64,000 nucleotides of DNA. Origin: Streptomyces sp. NBC_00448 (lineage in GTDB: Bacteria; Actinomycetota; Actinomycetes; Streptomycetales; Streptomycetaceae). The notes beneath the pieces are model-generated. The model searched no databases, was not told where the DNA came from, and saw only the letters and a list, made by a program, of their open reading frames with translations. The stretch lies in assembly GCF_036014115.1 (NCBI RefSeq), contig NZ_CP107913.1, positions 8,549,501 to 8,613,500 of the forward strand, given 5' to 3'. Below, in pieces: positions 8,060-16,946 of this stretch (position 1 is the first letter of the stretch; each line of letters starts with the position of its first letter). The position numbers were made by a program, and so were the translations under genes.

Positions 8060-8227
8060 TCAGTACACGCCGCACATGCCGTCGATCGACACGTCCTCGA
8101 CGAGCAGGTCCTCCTCGACCGGCTGCTCGGCGCCGCCGGGCGCCGTGGAATCGGCGGCGGTGGAAGCGGCGGTGGAAGCGGCGGTCGAATCGGCGGTGGC
8201 GGGATCGGTGGTGGCGAGATCGCTCAT
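8060..8227 (-). CDS. mftA: Mycofactocin precursor peptide MftA
   Basis: The 55-residue peptide ends in IDGMCGVY, the invariant MftA core whose last Val-Tyr pair becomes the cofactor. The leader has an acidic stretch EEDLLVEDVS just before the core, likely the MftB-binding part. The first half is a Thr/Ala/Ser run with repeats of STAA, encoded by 12-base GC repeats. The ATG at 8227 has AAGGAG six bases upstream. It is first in the mftABC operon, 24 bases ahead of mftB. Confidence 0.95.
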   Translation of the reverse strand: MSDLATTDPATADSTAASTAASTAADSTAPGGAEQPVEEDLLVEDVSIDGMCGVY

Positions 8228-8761
8228 ATGACGCTCCTTCATGGGGCACAGGCGGTGCGCGGAAGGATCGCCGGGAGCGCGGAGGGAGCCGCGAACCGGC
8301 GCCGACGGCACCACGTCGTGGGCACCGGACGCACGGATGATATGGCGCGGTCCGGCTGGGGCGGAAGAGGCGCCAGGGCCCGCCGGACCCGGGCCGGCAG
8401 CGCCTGGGGCCACCTCCCGCGAACACCGCGCGAGCCCCCCGCGGCCGCCCGCAGGGCACCGGACCAGGGCCGGGAGCGGCGTGCGGGCGCGGCGGCCGGC
8501 CGCCGTCAGGGGAGCCGGACCGGTGCCGGTCGGCTCACCCCCCTAAAACCGTCCCTTCCCGCGATCCACGGAGGATAGGGGGACCCCTGAGGTGCGGTGA
8601 CGGCGTGGGCTAGGGGTCATCGCCGGCCGTTCCGCCCGGGCCCGGGCGGTAGAAAAGCTGCGGGATCGCCGCTGCCGCCCCGCCTGCCGGCGGGCGCGGT
8701 TCGACTTCCCTGGTACGTCCAGGAGTTGAAGCACGTCCACAACGCATCAAGGAGGGCCTCG
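8228..8761. promoter_or_regulatory. Divergent intergenic region with TAGGGG boxes (mftA / SDR operon)
   Basis: No gene is seen in these 534 bases. Three TAGGGG-type boxes occur: TAGGGGGGT on the minus strand at 8537-8545, TAGGGGGA at 8576-8583 (part of AGGGG-GA-CCCCT, 8577-8588), and CTAGGGGTCA at 8610-8619. They are about 140-225 bases before the SDR ATG and over 300 before mftA, so they more likely serve the SDR operon. The same box lies before other genes of the PKS cluster. The ribosome site AAGGAGG (8749-8755) fixes the SDR start. Confidence 0.55.
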
Positions 8762-9610
8762 ATGGGCCGGGTGGAAGGCAAAGTCGCCGTGGTGACGGGC
8801 GCCGCGCGCGGGCAGGGGCGCAGTCACGCAGTGCGACTGGCCGAGGAGGGCGCGGACATCATCGCGATCGACGCGTGCGAGGACAACGACGCGGCGACGT
8901 ATCCAATGGCCACGCAGGCCGACTTGGACGAGACCGCGCGGCTGGTCGAGAAGGCCGGCCGCCGCGTCTTCGCCAGGCGCGCCGACGTGCGGGACGCGGC
9001 CGCGCTGCGCGCCGCGATCGACGCGGGAGTGGCCGAACTCGGCCGGCTCGACGTGGTCGTCCCCAACGCGGGCATCCTGCCGATGGGCGCCCAGCTTCCG
9101 GTCGGGTCGTTCACCGGCACCATCGACGTCAACCTCGTCGGCTCCATCAACACCGTGCACGCCGCGCTCCCGCACCTGGGAGAGGGCGGCTCGATCATCC
9201 TCGTCGGCTCCATCATGGGCTTCCTGCCGCCCGGCCCCGAGGACGCCATGGCCGGCCCCGGCATGGGCGGCTACAAGTTCGCCAAGCACGTCATGGTGGA
9301 CTACGCGAACGCGCTCGCCAACCAGCTCGCCGCCTCCGGCCGCCGGGTCAACGCCGTCCACCCGACCAACGTGGACACCTCCATGCTCCTCAACGACGCC
9401 GTCTACCAGGCGTTCCGGCCCGACATGGAGAACCCCGGCCGGGCCGACGCCGAGCCGATCTTCACCACCATCCAGGCCATGCCGGTCCCGTACGTGCACG
9501 CCGAGGACGTCTCCAACGCCGTGGTGTACCTCGCCTCGGACGAGTCGCGGTACGTGACCGGGCTGCATCTGCGGATCGACGCCGGCGCGCTGGTCAAGCA
9601 GGGCCGGTGA
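8762..9610 (+). CDS. Mycofactocin-coupled SDR at the head of the starter-unit operon
   Basis: The 282-residue SDR has TGAARGQGRSHA, a catalytic Ser in VGSIMG and YKFAK. The insertion YPMATQADLDETARLVEKAGRR after the second strand is the hallmark of the mycofactocin-associated SDR family (carveol-dehydrogenase-like, tightly held NAD). Its TGA overlaps the GTG of the aminomutase gene (GTGA), so the two are translationally coupled and this gene belongs to the polyketide side. It may oxidise or reduce an alcohol of the starter or product using mycofactocin made next door. The role is inference; the family call is firm. Confidence 0.88.
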   Translation: MGRVEGKVAVVTGAARGQGRSHAVRLAEEGADIIAIDACEDNDAATYPMATQADLDETARLVEKAGRRVFARRADVRDAAALRAAIDAGVAELGRLDVVVPNAGILPMGAQLPVGSFTGTIDVNLVGSINTVHAALPHLGEGGSIILVGSIMGFLPPGPEDAMAGPGMGGYKFAKHVMVDYANALANQLAASGRRVNAVHPTNVDTSMLLNDAVYQAFRPDMENPGRADAEPIFTTIQAMPVPYVHAEDVSNAVVYLASDESRYVTGLHLRIDAGALVKQGR

Positions 9611-10944
9611 CCGTGTCCGCGGCCTTGCCGGACGCGGGGGTGTCCCGATTCCGTGCGTACGGCCCGCGCCAGATCGACACGATCGCGGCGCGGTACGGCC
9701 TGCCCGACGAGCTCAGGAAGACGGTGCGGCTGGTCTCCCAGGTGCTCCCCTTCCGGGTGAACGAGTACGTCCTGTCGAACCTCATCGACTGGCAGAACCT
9801 CCCGGACGACCCGATCTACCAGCTCGTCTTTCCCCAGCAGGGGATGCTCTCCAGCGAGGACGAGAAACGGCTGTCGGTGCTGCTGGACGCCGACGACACC
9901 GTCTCGCGCCGCGAGCTGACCGAGACGGTGAACTCGATCCGCGCGCGGCTCAACCCGCACCCGTCGGGGCAGATGCAGCTCAACGTGCCACGGCAGGACG
10001 GCGTCGAACTCAAGGGCATGCAGCACAAGTACCGCGAGACCGTGCTGTACTTCCCCGGCCACGGCCAGAGCTGCCACGCCTACTGCACGTACTGCTTCCG
10101 CTGGGCGCAGTTCGTCGGCGAGAGCGACCTGCGCTTCGCCGCGCCCGACCCCGGGCACCTGCTGGCGTACCTCGGCGACCACCCGGACGTCAGCGACGTG
10201 CTGGTCACCGGCGGCGACCCCGCGATCATGTCCACCGACCGGCTGCGCAGCCACCTCGAACCGCTGCTGACGGTGGACACGCTGCGCACCATCCGGATCG
10301 GCACCAAGGCCGTGGCCTACTGGCCGCAGCGCTTCGTCACCGACCAGGACGCGGACGACCTGCTCCGGCTCTTCGAGCAGGTCGTCGCCTCGGGCCGCAA
10401 CCTCGCGGTGATGGCGCACTTCAGCCACCCCCGCGAGCTGGAGACCGACATCGCGCGGCGCGCGGTGTCGCGCATCCGGTCCACCGGGGCCCTGGTGTAC
10501 TGCCAGGCACCGCTCATCGCGCACGTCAACGACGACCCGCGGACCTGGGCGGAGCTGTGGCGCCGGGAACTGGCCGCCGACGCGGTGCCGTACTACATGT
10601 TCGTCGAGCGCGACACCGGCCCGCACGACTACTTCAAGGTCCCGCTGGCCCGTGCCGCCACCATCTTCCGCGAGGCGTACCGGACCCTGCCCGGCCTCGC
10701 CCGCACCGTGCGCGGCCCGGTGATGTCGGCGACCCCGGGGAAGGTCCTCGTCGACGGCGTCCAGGACACCCCCGAGGGGCGGTACTTCGCCCTGCGCCTG
10801 GTGCAGGCCCGCGATCCCCAGCTGGTCGGGCGGCCGTTCCGGGCCCTGTACTCGCCGACCGCCTGCTGGATCGACGAGTTGGAGTGCGACCCCTCGACCC
10901 CGGAAGACATCGTCGCCGCCGTCGCGGGCCGGGTGCGCCGCTAG
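9607..10944 (+). CDS. KamA-family radical SAM amino acid 2,3-aminomutase
   Basis: The 445-residue product has the radical SAM motif CHAYCTYC (Cys156, Cys160, Cys163), LVTGGDPAIMS downstream, and a candidate PLP lysine (Lys379 in SATPGK). This is the layout of lysine, glutamate and arginine 2,3-aminomutases, which move an alpha-amino group to the beta carbon. In lysine aminomutase two Asp residues hold the side-chain amine; by eye the second is Ser here, so lysine is unlikely. In incednine clusters a glutamate 2,3-aminomutase supplies the beta-amino starter, and the neighbours here fit that role. The GTG start overlaps the SDR stop. The substrate is not settled. Confidence 0.78.
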   Translation: MTVSAALPDAGVSRFRAYGPRQIDTIAARYGLPDELRKTVRLVSQVLPFRVNEYVLSNLIDWQNLPDDPIYQLVFPQQGMLSSEDEKRLSVLLDADDTVSRRELTETVNSIRARLNPHPSGQMQLNVPRQDGVELKGMQHKYRETVLYFPGHGQSCHAYCTYCFRWAQFVGESDLRFAAPDPGHLLAYLGDHPDVSDVLVTGGDPAIMSTDRLRSHLEPLLTVDTLRTIRIGTKAVAYWPQRFVTDQDADDLLRLFEQVVASGRNLAVMAHFSHPRELETDIARRAVSRIRSTGALVYCQAPLIAHVNDDPRTWAELWRRELAADAVPYYMFVERDTGPHDYFKVPLARAATIFREAYRTLPGLARTVRGPVMSATPGKVLVDGVQDTPEGRYFALRLVQARDPQLVGRPFRALYSPTACWIDELECDPSTPEDIVAAVAGRVRR

Positions 10945-11002
10945 GCGCGAGCCCCGACGGGCCGCGGGCGGCCCGCCCCGAACAGACTAAGGAGCCCGGA
11001 GC

Positions 11003-12259
11003 ATGGCCGGTCGGAAAGTCTCGCCCAACCTGGAGCTCAACCGCATCGTGGACGAGCGCCGTGCCGTCGGCGAGTCACTCGTGCACCTGGGGTTCGGAGA
11101 GGCCCGCCTGCCCGTCTTCGCCCCCCTCGCGCGGCAGCTCGCCGCCGGGGCGGCGTACAACGCGTACGGCCCGGTGGCGGGCGGCCTGCCGGTACGGGAG
11201 GCGGTGGCGGGCTACTTCACCCGGCGCCGCCTGCCCACCGGGCCGGACCAGGTACTGGTGGCCCCCGGCAGCAAGCCGCTGCTGATGGGCCTGCAGCACG
11301 TGACCGGCGGCGAGGTGTACCTCCCCAAGCCGGCCTGGAACACCTACGCCCCGCAGGCCGCGCTCGCCGGCAAGCGGGCGATCGGGGTCCCCATCCCGCC
11401 GGAGAGCGGCGGCGTACCGGACCCGGCCGTCCTGCGGGAGGAGTTGCGCGCCGCCCGCACGCGCGGCGCGACGCCCGGGATGGTGATCCTCACGCTGCCC
11501 GACAACCCCACGGGGACCATCGCCCCCGCCCGGCTGGTCCGGGAGGTGTGCGCCCTGGCGGAGGAGTACGACCTGCTCGTGGTCTCCGACGAGGTCTACC
11601 GCGACGTGATCCACGACCCGGCCACCGAGTTCCTCAGCCCCGCCGACGTGGTGCCGCACCGGACCGTGGTGACCACCGGCCTGAGCAAGAGCCTCGCCCT
11701 GGGCGGGTGGCGGATCGGCTGCGCCCGCTTCCCGGACAACCCGCTCGGCCGGCGGCTGCGCGACGACGTGGTCGCCGTCGGCAGCGAGGTGTGGTCGACG
11801 CTGGCCGCCCCCATGCAGGAGGTCGCCGAGTACGCCTTCTCCGAACCGCCGGAGCTGCGGGCCTGGCTGGGCCGCGCCGCCCGTCTGCACGGGACGGTGG
11901 CCCGGGCGGTGCACGCCCTGCTCACCGACGCCGGCGCCTCCTGCCGGCCGCCGACCGGCGCGTTCTACGTCTACCCCGACTTCGAGCCGGTCCGGGACGC
12001 ACTGGCCCGGCGGGGCGTGACCGACTCGCCCTCGCTCTTCGCGCACCTGCTCGACGAGTACGGCATCGCCGTGCTGGCCGGTCACCAACTCGGCGACGAC
12101 GAAGGGGCGTTGCGTTTCAAGGCGGCGACCAGCCTGCTGTACGGGCCGACCCGCGAGGAGCAGCAGGCGGCCCTCGACGCGGAAGACCCGCTGCGGCTGC
12201 CCCACGTGGACTCGGTACTGACCCGGCTGGCCGAGAGCTTCGCGAAACTCACCGCGTGA
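11003..12259 (+). CDS. PLP-dependent class I/II aminotransferase
   Basis: The 418-residue fold-type I enzyme has NAYGPVAGGLPVREAV, the substrate loop LPDNPTGT, VVSDEVYRDV, and the Schiff-base lysine in TGLSKSLALGGWRIG (Lys229). The phosphate-binding Arg follows in that motif. AAGGAG lies eight bases before the ATG. It sits between the aminomutase and the discrete acyltransferase, so it may shape the amino-acid starter or recycle nitrogen, but its partner keto acid cannot be read from sequence. Incednine- and vicenistatin-type pathways normally use a PLP decarboxylase at this point, which is not present in the window. Confidence 0.82.
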   Translation: MAGRKVSPNLELNRIVDERRAVGESLVHLGFGEARLPVFAPLARQLAAGAAYNAYGPVAGGLPVREAVAGYFTRRRLPTGPDQVLVAPGSKPLLMGLQHVTGGEVYLPKPAWNTYAPQAALAGKRAIGVPIPPESGGVPDPAVLREELRAARTRGATPGMVILTLPDNPTGTIAPARLVREVCALAEEYDLLVVSDEVYRDVIHDPATEFLSPADVVPHRTVVTTGLSKSLALGGWRIGCARFPDNPLGRRLRDDVVAVGSEVWSTLAAPMQEVAEYAFSEPPELRAWLGRAARLHGTVARAVHALLTDAGASCRPPTGAFYVYPDFEPVRDALARRGVTDSPSLFAHLLDEYGIAVLAGHQLGDDEGALRFKAATSLLYGPTREEQQAALDAEDPLRLPHVDSVLTRLAESFAKLTA

Positions 12260-12322
12260 ACCGCACGCCGGCACCCGCCCGCACACCCCGGCAGACACCC
12301 CCAACCGTCAGGAGGACGAGCC

Positions 12323-13273
12323 GTGTCGGGAACCGACGAACGGACCGCGAACGCCGTGGCGTTCCCCGGCATGGGGCCCTCGCGCTACGCCGACGTGGCG
12401 AAGTTCATGCTGGTCAACCCCTGCGCCAGGGACCTGCTCGGGCGCGCGGAGAAGGTCCTCGACTACGACCTGCTCCAGCGCTACCGCGACGCCGACGACG
12501 ACTACTCCGAGTACGCCCAGGTCGCCTTCCTCGTCAACTGCCTCGCGCTGGCCCAGTGGTCGGAGCGGACCATGGACGCGCCGCCCGTCGCCTGCGCCGG
12601 GGCGAGCTTCGGCGGGAAGGCCGCCGCCGTCCACGCGGGCGCCCTCGCCTTCGAGGACGCGGTGTGGATGACCGCCCGCATGGCCCGGTGCGAGACCGAG
12701 TACTTCGCCGAGCACCACCAGGACGTGGTCACCCACTCCTTCGCCCGCACCCCGTGGGAGACGCTCGATCCGATCCTGCGGGACCTGGCGGAGCAGGGGG
12801 AGTGGTACGACATCTCCTGCTACATCGACGCCGACTTCTACATGGTCTCGCTGCGCGAGGAGAAGGTCGCCTGGCTGGAGGAGCGGCTGCGCGCCGCCTC
12901 CGGGCTGCCCATCTACACCATGCGCCCGCCCATGCACTGCGCCGTGTTCGCCCCGCTGCGCGACCGGGTCGAGGAGGAGGTCGTCGGGCGACTGGAGTTC
13001 CGCGACCCCGAACTGCCTTTCGTCGCCGACCAGGACGGCTCGGTGCTGACCACGGCCGCGCAGGTGCGCGCGACCCTGCTGGACGGCTACGTGCGGCCGG
13101 TGCGCTGGCCGGCCGTCATCGAGGGCCTGCGCGGGCTGGGGGTGGGCCGGCTGCACGTGTGCGGCCCGGACGCGCTCTTCGGCCGGGTCGGCTGCACCGT
13201 CGCCGCCTTCGAGGTGGTCAACGTGCTGCCGAGGAACGTCATGCGGCCGCGCGGAGGACGGCCGGCCGCCTGA
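12323..13273 (+). CDS. VinK-like discrete acyltransferase for the aminoacyl starter
   Basis: The 316-residue protein has the FabD/AT alpha-beta fold with AFPGMG near the N-terminus, GASFGGKAA (Ser95 nucleophile) and PPMHC with the catalytic His. In vicenistatin biosynthesis VinK is a discrete AT that moves a dipeptidyl starter from the free ACP VinL to the loading ACP of VinP1. The same parts are present here: a free ACP next door and a PKS that begins with an ACP. The GTG start at 12323 has AGGAGG seven bases upstream. Malonyl-type AT motifs (GHS.G, HAFH) are absent, which supports an unusual acyl donor. Confidence 0.78.
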   Translation: MSGTDERTANAVAFPGMGPSRYADVAKFMLVNPCARDLLGRAEKVLDYDLLQRYRDADDDYSEYAQVAFLVNCLALAQWSERTMDAPPVACAGASFGGKAAAVHAGALAFEDAVWMTARMARCETEYFAEHHQDVVTHSFARTPWETLDPILRDLAEQGEWYDISCYIDADFYMVSLREEKVAWLEERLRAASGLPIYTMRPPMHCAVFAPLRDRVEEEVVGRLEFRDPELPFVADQDGSVLTTAAQVRATLLDGYVRPVRWPAVIEGLRGLGVGRLHVCGPDALFGRVGCTVAAFEVVNVLPRNVMRPRGGRPAA

Positions 13274-13293
13274 TGGCAGTGGCCGGTACGACG

Positions 13294-13335
13294 GTCCGTC
13301 CCCGCCCCCCGGTGAGCCGGGCGGCGGGGACGGAC
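13294..13335. terminator. Terminator between the acyltransferase and ACP genes
   Basis: GTCCGTCCCCGCC (13294-13306) pairs perfectly with 13323-13335. A smaller CCCGG/CCGGG hairpin continues inside the loop. It separates two convergent genes. Confidence 0.75.
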
Positions 13336-13371
13336 GTCGGTCGTCGGCGGTGGCCGCCGGGGTCGGAGAGG

Positions 13372-13623
13372 TCAGCCGGCGGTGGACCGGGTCAGCTCGC
13401 AGAGCCCGGACCACAGGACGTCCGGCGTGGCGAAGGTCTCGACCCGCATCATGTCGTTCACGAACCGCACGTTATACGTGTTCTCCAGTGCGGCCATCAG
13501 GCCGACCATACTCAACGAGTCGAGACCGAGGTCGCGCAGATCGCTGTTCTTCTCGATCGGCTGCTCCGGCGAGAGGAACGGAAGATAGGTGCGCAGAATT
13601 TTCTCGAACCGATCGTCCCACAT
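13372..13623 (-). CDS. Free acyl carrier protein (VinL-like)
   Basis: The 83-residue protein has the phosphopantetheine site LGLDSLSMVG around residue 40 and helices typical of a stand-alone ACP. The surface is acidic, with Tyr/Asn and Met/Val-rich second and third helices (NTYNVRFVNDMMRVETF). In beta-amino-acid macrolactam pathways such an ACP carries the beta-aminoacyl starter from the adenylating ligase. The ATG at 13623 has CGGAG upstream. It is divergent from the first ligase gene and convergent with the acyltransferase gene. Confidence 0.9.
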   Translation of the reverse strand: MWDDRFEKILRTYLPFLSPEQPIEKNSDLRDLGLDSLSMVGLMAALENTYNVRFVNDMMRVETFATPDVLWSGLCELTRSTAG

Positions 13624-13746
13624 GACGACTCCGAATTGTCGTGGACCCGAGCCACCGGGCGATGGCTCTCCTGTTCCATGATGCAAAGCCCGGGACGACT
13701 GCGGGCAACCCTTGCCACCCCCTATTCCCTGTGACCGGGAGCGAGA

Positions 13747-15261
13747 ATGGACTCCATCGCCGAGCACGCCCTGTACGCGCGATTCCTCCGCGGGCTGCGC
13801 GCATTTCCGCGGCGCCCCGCGCTGCGGGTCGGCACCCGGACCGTCAGCTACGAGGAGGCCCACGAGACGGCGCTGCGGTGGTCCGGCGCCGCGCTGGCCG
13901 CCGCCGCGCGGCCGCCGCGCGCCGTCGGCGTGCTGACCGGCCGCAGCACCGACGCCTACCTCGCCGTCCTGGCCGCGCTCTACACCGGCGCCGCGGTCGT
14001 ACCGCTGCACGCGGAGTTCCCGGTGGAGCGCACCCGCGAGATGCTGCGCGCCGCCGGGGTGTCGGTGGTCCTGGCCGACGAGCAGGGCCTGGCGACCCTG
14101 GCCGCCACCGGCCTGGACCTGCCGGCGGTGCCGGCCGCCGCGGCCCGCGGGCCGGCCGGCCGCGCGGCGGGCCTGGACGCGCCGCGCCCGGTCGCCCCGG
14201 ACGACACCGCGTACGTGCTGTTCACCTCGGGGTCGACGGGCCGGCCCAAGGGCGTGCCGATCACCCACGCCAACACCGCCCACTACTTCGGGCTGATGGA
14301 CCATCGCTACGACTTCACCGAGACCGACGTCTTCTCGCAGACCTTCGACCTCAACTTCGACTGCGCGATGTTCGACCTGTTCTGCGCCTGGGGAGCCGGG
14401 GCCCGGGTGCAGGCCATCCCGCCGCTCGCCTACCGCGACCTGCCGGACTTCTTCACGGAGTGCGGGATGACCGTCTGGTTCTCCACACCGAGCGTGGTCG
14501 CCCTCAGCCGGCGGCTGAGCGGCCTCGTCGCGGACTCGATGCCGACGCTGCGCTGGAGCCTGTTCGCGGGCGAGGCCCTGCGCCAGGCGGACGCCGAGGA
14601 GTGGCAGCGGGCCGCCTCCCGTTCGACGCTGGAGAACATCTACGGACCGACCGAACTGACCATCACCATCGCCGGCCACCGCTGGGACCCCGAGCGCTCG
14701 CCGGCCCGCTGCGTCAACGGCCTGGTGCCGATCGGAGCGGTGCACGCCGGCCACGACCACCTGCTGCTCGGGTCCGACGGCGGCGTCGACCCGACCGAGG
14801 GCGAACTGTGCGTCTCCGGGCCGCAGACCACCCCCGGCTACCTCGATCCGCGGGACGGCGAGGGGCGGTTCCTGGAACGCGCCGGAGCCGTCTGGTACCG
14901 CACCGGCGACCGGGTACGGCGGCTGGCCGGCGGCGAACTGGCGTACCTCGGCAGGCTGGACGCCCAGGTGCAGGTGCAGGGCTGGCGGGTGGAGCTGGCC
15001 GAGGTGGAGGCCGCGGCGCGCACCTGCGACGGCGTGGAGGACGCGGTCGTGGTGCCGAGGAGCACCGAGGACGGCACCGAACTGGTCGTTTTCTACACCG
15101 GAGTGCCCACCGCGCCGGCCGCGTTGGCGCGCCGGATGCGGGAGGTGCTGCCGAAGGGGATGCTGCCCCGGGAGTACCACCACCTGGCGGAGTTCCCGCT
15201 CAACGCCAACCGGAAGATCGACCGCAGGCACCTGGCGGGTCAGGCCGTACGCCCGGTCTGA
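13747..15261 (+). CDS. Amino acid adenylation enzyme (ANL superfamily), ligase 1
   Basis: The 504-residue stand-alone adenylation enzyme has the ATP loop LFTSGSTGRPKG, A4 FDLNFDCAMFDLF with the Asp that usually binds an amino group, YGPTELTITI, YRTGDRV and the C-terminal lysine in NANRKIDRR. There is no fused carrier or condensation domain. Vicenistatin-type clusters hold two such ligases: one loads the beta-amino acid on the free ACP, the other adds a protecting alpha-amino acid. The DltA-like A4/A5 segments hint that this is the protecting-group ligase, but that is weak. It is divergent from the ACP and ends at the UUCG terminator. Confidence 0.82.
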   Translation: MDSIAEHALYARFLRGLRAFPRRPALRVGTRTVSYEEAHETALRWSGAALAAAARPPRAVGVLTGRSTDAYLAVLAALYTGAAVVPLHAEFPVERTREMLRAAGVSVVLADEQGLATLAATGLDLPAVPAAAARGPAGRAAGLDAPRPVAPDDTAYVLFTSGSTGRPKGVPITHANTAHYFGLMDHRYDFTETDVFSQTFDLNFDCAMFDLFCAWGAGARVQAIPPLAYRDLPDFFTECGMTVWFSTPSVVALSRRLSGLVADSMPTLRWSLFAGEALRQADAEEWQRAASRSTLENIYGPTELTITIAGHRWDPERSPARCVNGLVPIGAVHAGHDHLLLGSDGGVDPTEGELCVSGPQTTPGYLDPRDGEGRFLERAGAVWYRTGDRVRRLAGGELAYLGRLDAQVQVQGWRVELAEVEAAARTCDGVEDAVVVPRSTEDGTELVVFYTGVPTAPAALARRMREVLPKGMLPREYHHLAEFPLNANRKIDRRHLAGQAVRPV

Positions 15262-15332
15262 CGCCCCGCGGGGCCCCGGCCGGCAGGCCCCGACAGGCCC
15301 CCTGACAGGCCCGCCCACACCCTCGCCGACAA

Positions 15333-15370
15333 GCCCGGCCCGCCCGATGTTCGCATCGGGCGGGCCGGGC
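15333..15370. terminator. Strong bidirectional terminator with TTCG loop
   Basis: GCCCGGCCCGCCCGATG (15333-15349) pairs perfectly over 17 bp with 15354-15370 around a TTCG tetraloop. It lies between the two convergent ligase genes. Just upstream, the unit ACAGGCCC is repeated (about 15284-15312). Confidence 0.92.
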
Positions 15371-15389
15371 GCGTTGCTGTGTCTTCTCC

Positions 15390-16946
15390 TCAGCGGACCG
15401 GCGCCGCCGCGTACCGCTCGGCCAGCGCCGCCTTGTCGACCTTGCCGTTGGCGGTGACCGGCAGCCGGTCCACGATCCGGATGCGCGCGGGGGCCATGTA
15501 GGCGGGCAGGGCCTGCTTGCAGAAGACCGCCACCTCCGTCTCGCCGAACGGCGCCGCGTCCGAGGCGGCGACCACGAACGCGTGCAGCGCGAGTTCCCCG
15601 CCGTCCAGCGGACGCGCCAGCACCGTGGCCGCGGTGATGCCGGGGAACTCCAGAATCCGGCGCTCGACCTCGTCCAGCTCGACCCGGTTGCCGCGGATCT
15701 GCACCTGCGAGTCCTTGCGCCCGCAGAAGTGCACCTCGCCCCCGGGCCCGAGATAGCCCAGGTCGCCGGTGCGCAACACGAGCCTGCCGGAGGCCGGTTC
15801 GAGCGGGTCGGGCACGAGCGCGGCGCGGGTGGCCTGCGGATCATCCCAGTAGCCGGTGAACAGCGCCGGGCTGTAGAGGTGGATCTCGCCCAGCACGCCG
15901 GGCCCGTCCACCGGCTGCCCCGACTCGTCGAGGACGAGCATCTCGGCACCGGGGTGGGCGAATCCGATCGACAGCTCCCGCATGTCCTCCGGGAGCGGGT
16001 TGGGCACGTCGGCGAAGGACGACGCCATCGACTCGGTGGCGCCGTAGCAGTTGATGATCCGGATGGTGGGCCGCAGCCGCTGGAGCGCGCGCAGCTCGGG
16101 CAGCGGGAACATCTCACCGCAGAACAGGATGCTCGCCAGGTGCTCCAACGCGGCCAGTTCCTCGGGCTCGTGGGTGAGCACGGGCCGCCAGATCGACGGC
16201 ACGCCGTCGACGTGGGTGACCTCGGCCTCCCGCAGCAGCCCCAGGAACCGCCGGGGGAAGTGCAGCACCGCCCGCGGCACCGGCACCAGGGTCGCCCCGG
16301 TGCCGAGCGCCAGACCGATGTCCAGCAGCGAGAAGTCGAACTGCAGCGGCGAGGTGGTGGCCACGCGGTCGTCAGCGGTGATCAGCCGCTCCGCCAGCAT
16401 GCCGCGGTAGAAGGAGGTGACGCCGCGGTGGCTCATCACCACGCCCTTCGGGCGCCCGGTGGTGCCCGACGTGAAGATCATGTACGCGGTGTCGGTCTCC
16501 ACCGCCACCTGGCGCCGGCGCGGGCGCCGGGCCGGCATCCGCTCGACGACCAGCCCGCCCGGCCCGAACCTGGCGGTGCCGAGATCGGCCGGCAGCCCCT
16601 CCCGCGGAGCCGGCGCCGCCCGCAGGTGCAGGGCGGGCCGCGCGGTGTCGATGATGGCGGCGAGCCGCGCCGGCGGGGTCTGCGGGCTCACCGGGATGAA
16701 CGCGGCGCCCACCGTCGAGCAGGCGAGGAAGGCCGCGATGGCCGCGGCGGAGGTGTCGGACTCCAGCACCACCCGGTCCCCGACACCGATGGACAGATCA
16801 GCCAGGGAATTCGCGTATTCCCTTACCAGGGACTCCAGTCGGCGAAATGAGGTGGTAACCGCGCCGTCCGGCCCGTCGAATTCCATGACGGCGGGTCGGT
16901 CCGGAGTCGACCGCGCGGCGCTCAACATGAATTCATGAAGCAGCAT
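15390..16946 (-). CDS. Amino acid adenylation enzyme (ANL superfamily), ligase 2
   Basis: The 518-residue stand-alone adenylation enzyme has IFTSGTTGRPKG, A4 LQFDFSLLDIGLALG with the amino-binding Asp, NCYGATESMASSF, LRTGDLGYL, GRKDSQVQIRGNRVELDEVE and the C-terminal lysine in TANGKVDK. It is probably the partner of the 13747 ligase; one would load the beta-amino acid starter on the free ACP and the other the capping amino acid. Which does which cannot be decided without specificity-pocket comparison. The ATG at 16946 has no clear ribosome site. It is transcribed away from the giant PKS gene and shares its intergenic region. Confidence 0.82.
   Translation of the reverse strand: MLLHEFMLSAARSTPDRPAVMEFDGPDGAVTTSFRRLESLVREYANSLADLSIGVGDRVVLESDTSAAAIAAFLACSTVGAAFIPVSPQTPPARLAAIIDTARPALHLRAAPAPREGLPADLGTARFGPGGLVVERMPARRPRRRQVAVETDTAYMIFTSGTTGRPKGVVMSHRGVTSFYRGMLAERLITADDRVATTSPLQFDFSLLDIGLALGTGATLVPVPRAVLHFPRRFLGLLREAEVTHVDGVPSIWRPVLTHEPEELAALEHLASILFCGEMFPLPELRALQRLRPTIRIINCYGATESMASSFADVPNPLPEDMRELSIGFAHPGAEMLVLDESGQPVDGPGVLGEIHLYSPALFTGYWDDPQATRAALVPDPLEPASGRLVLRTGDLGYLGPGGEVHFCGRKDSQVQIRGNRVELDEVERRILEFPGITAATVLARPLDGGELALHAFVVAASDAAPFGETEVAVFCKQALPAYMAPARIRIVDRLPVTANGKVDKAALAERYAAAPVR

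Noticed and set aside
8575..8590. AGGGGGACCCCT palindrome as a terminator for mftA or another gene
   Set aside because: The stem is only five bases and no gene ends here; it is better read as part of the TAGGGG box group.
8597..8761. N-terminal extension of the 8762 SDR in an open frame from 8597
   Set aside because: AAGGAGG at 8749-8755 precedes ATG 8762, and the normal SDR N-terminus (VEGKVAVVTGAARG) begins right there.
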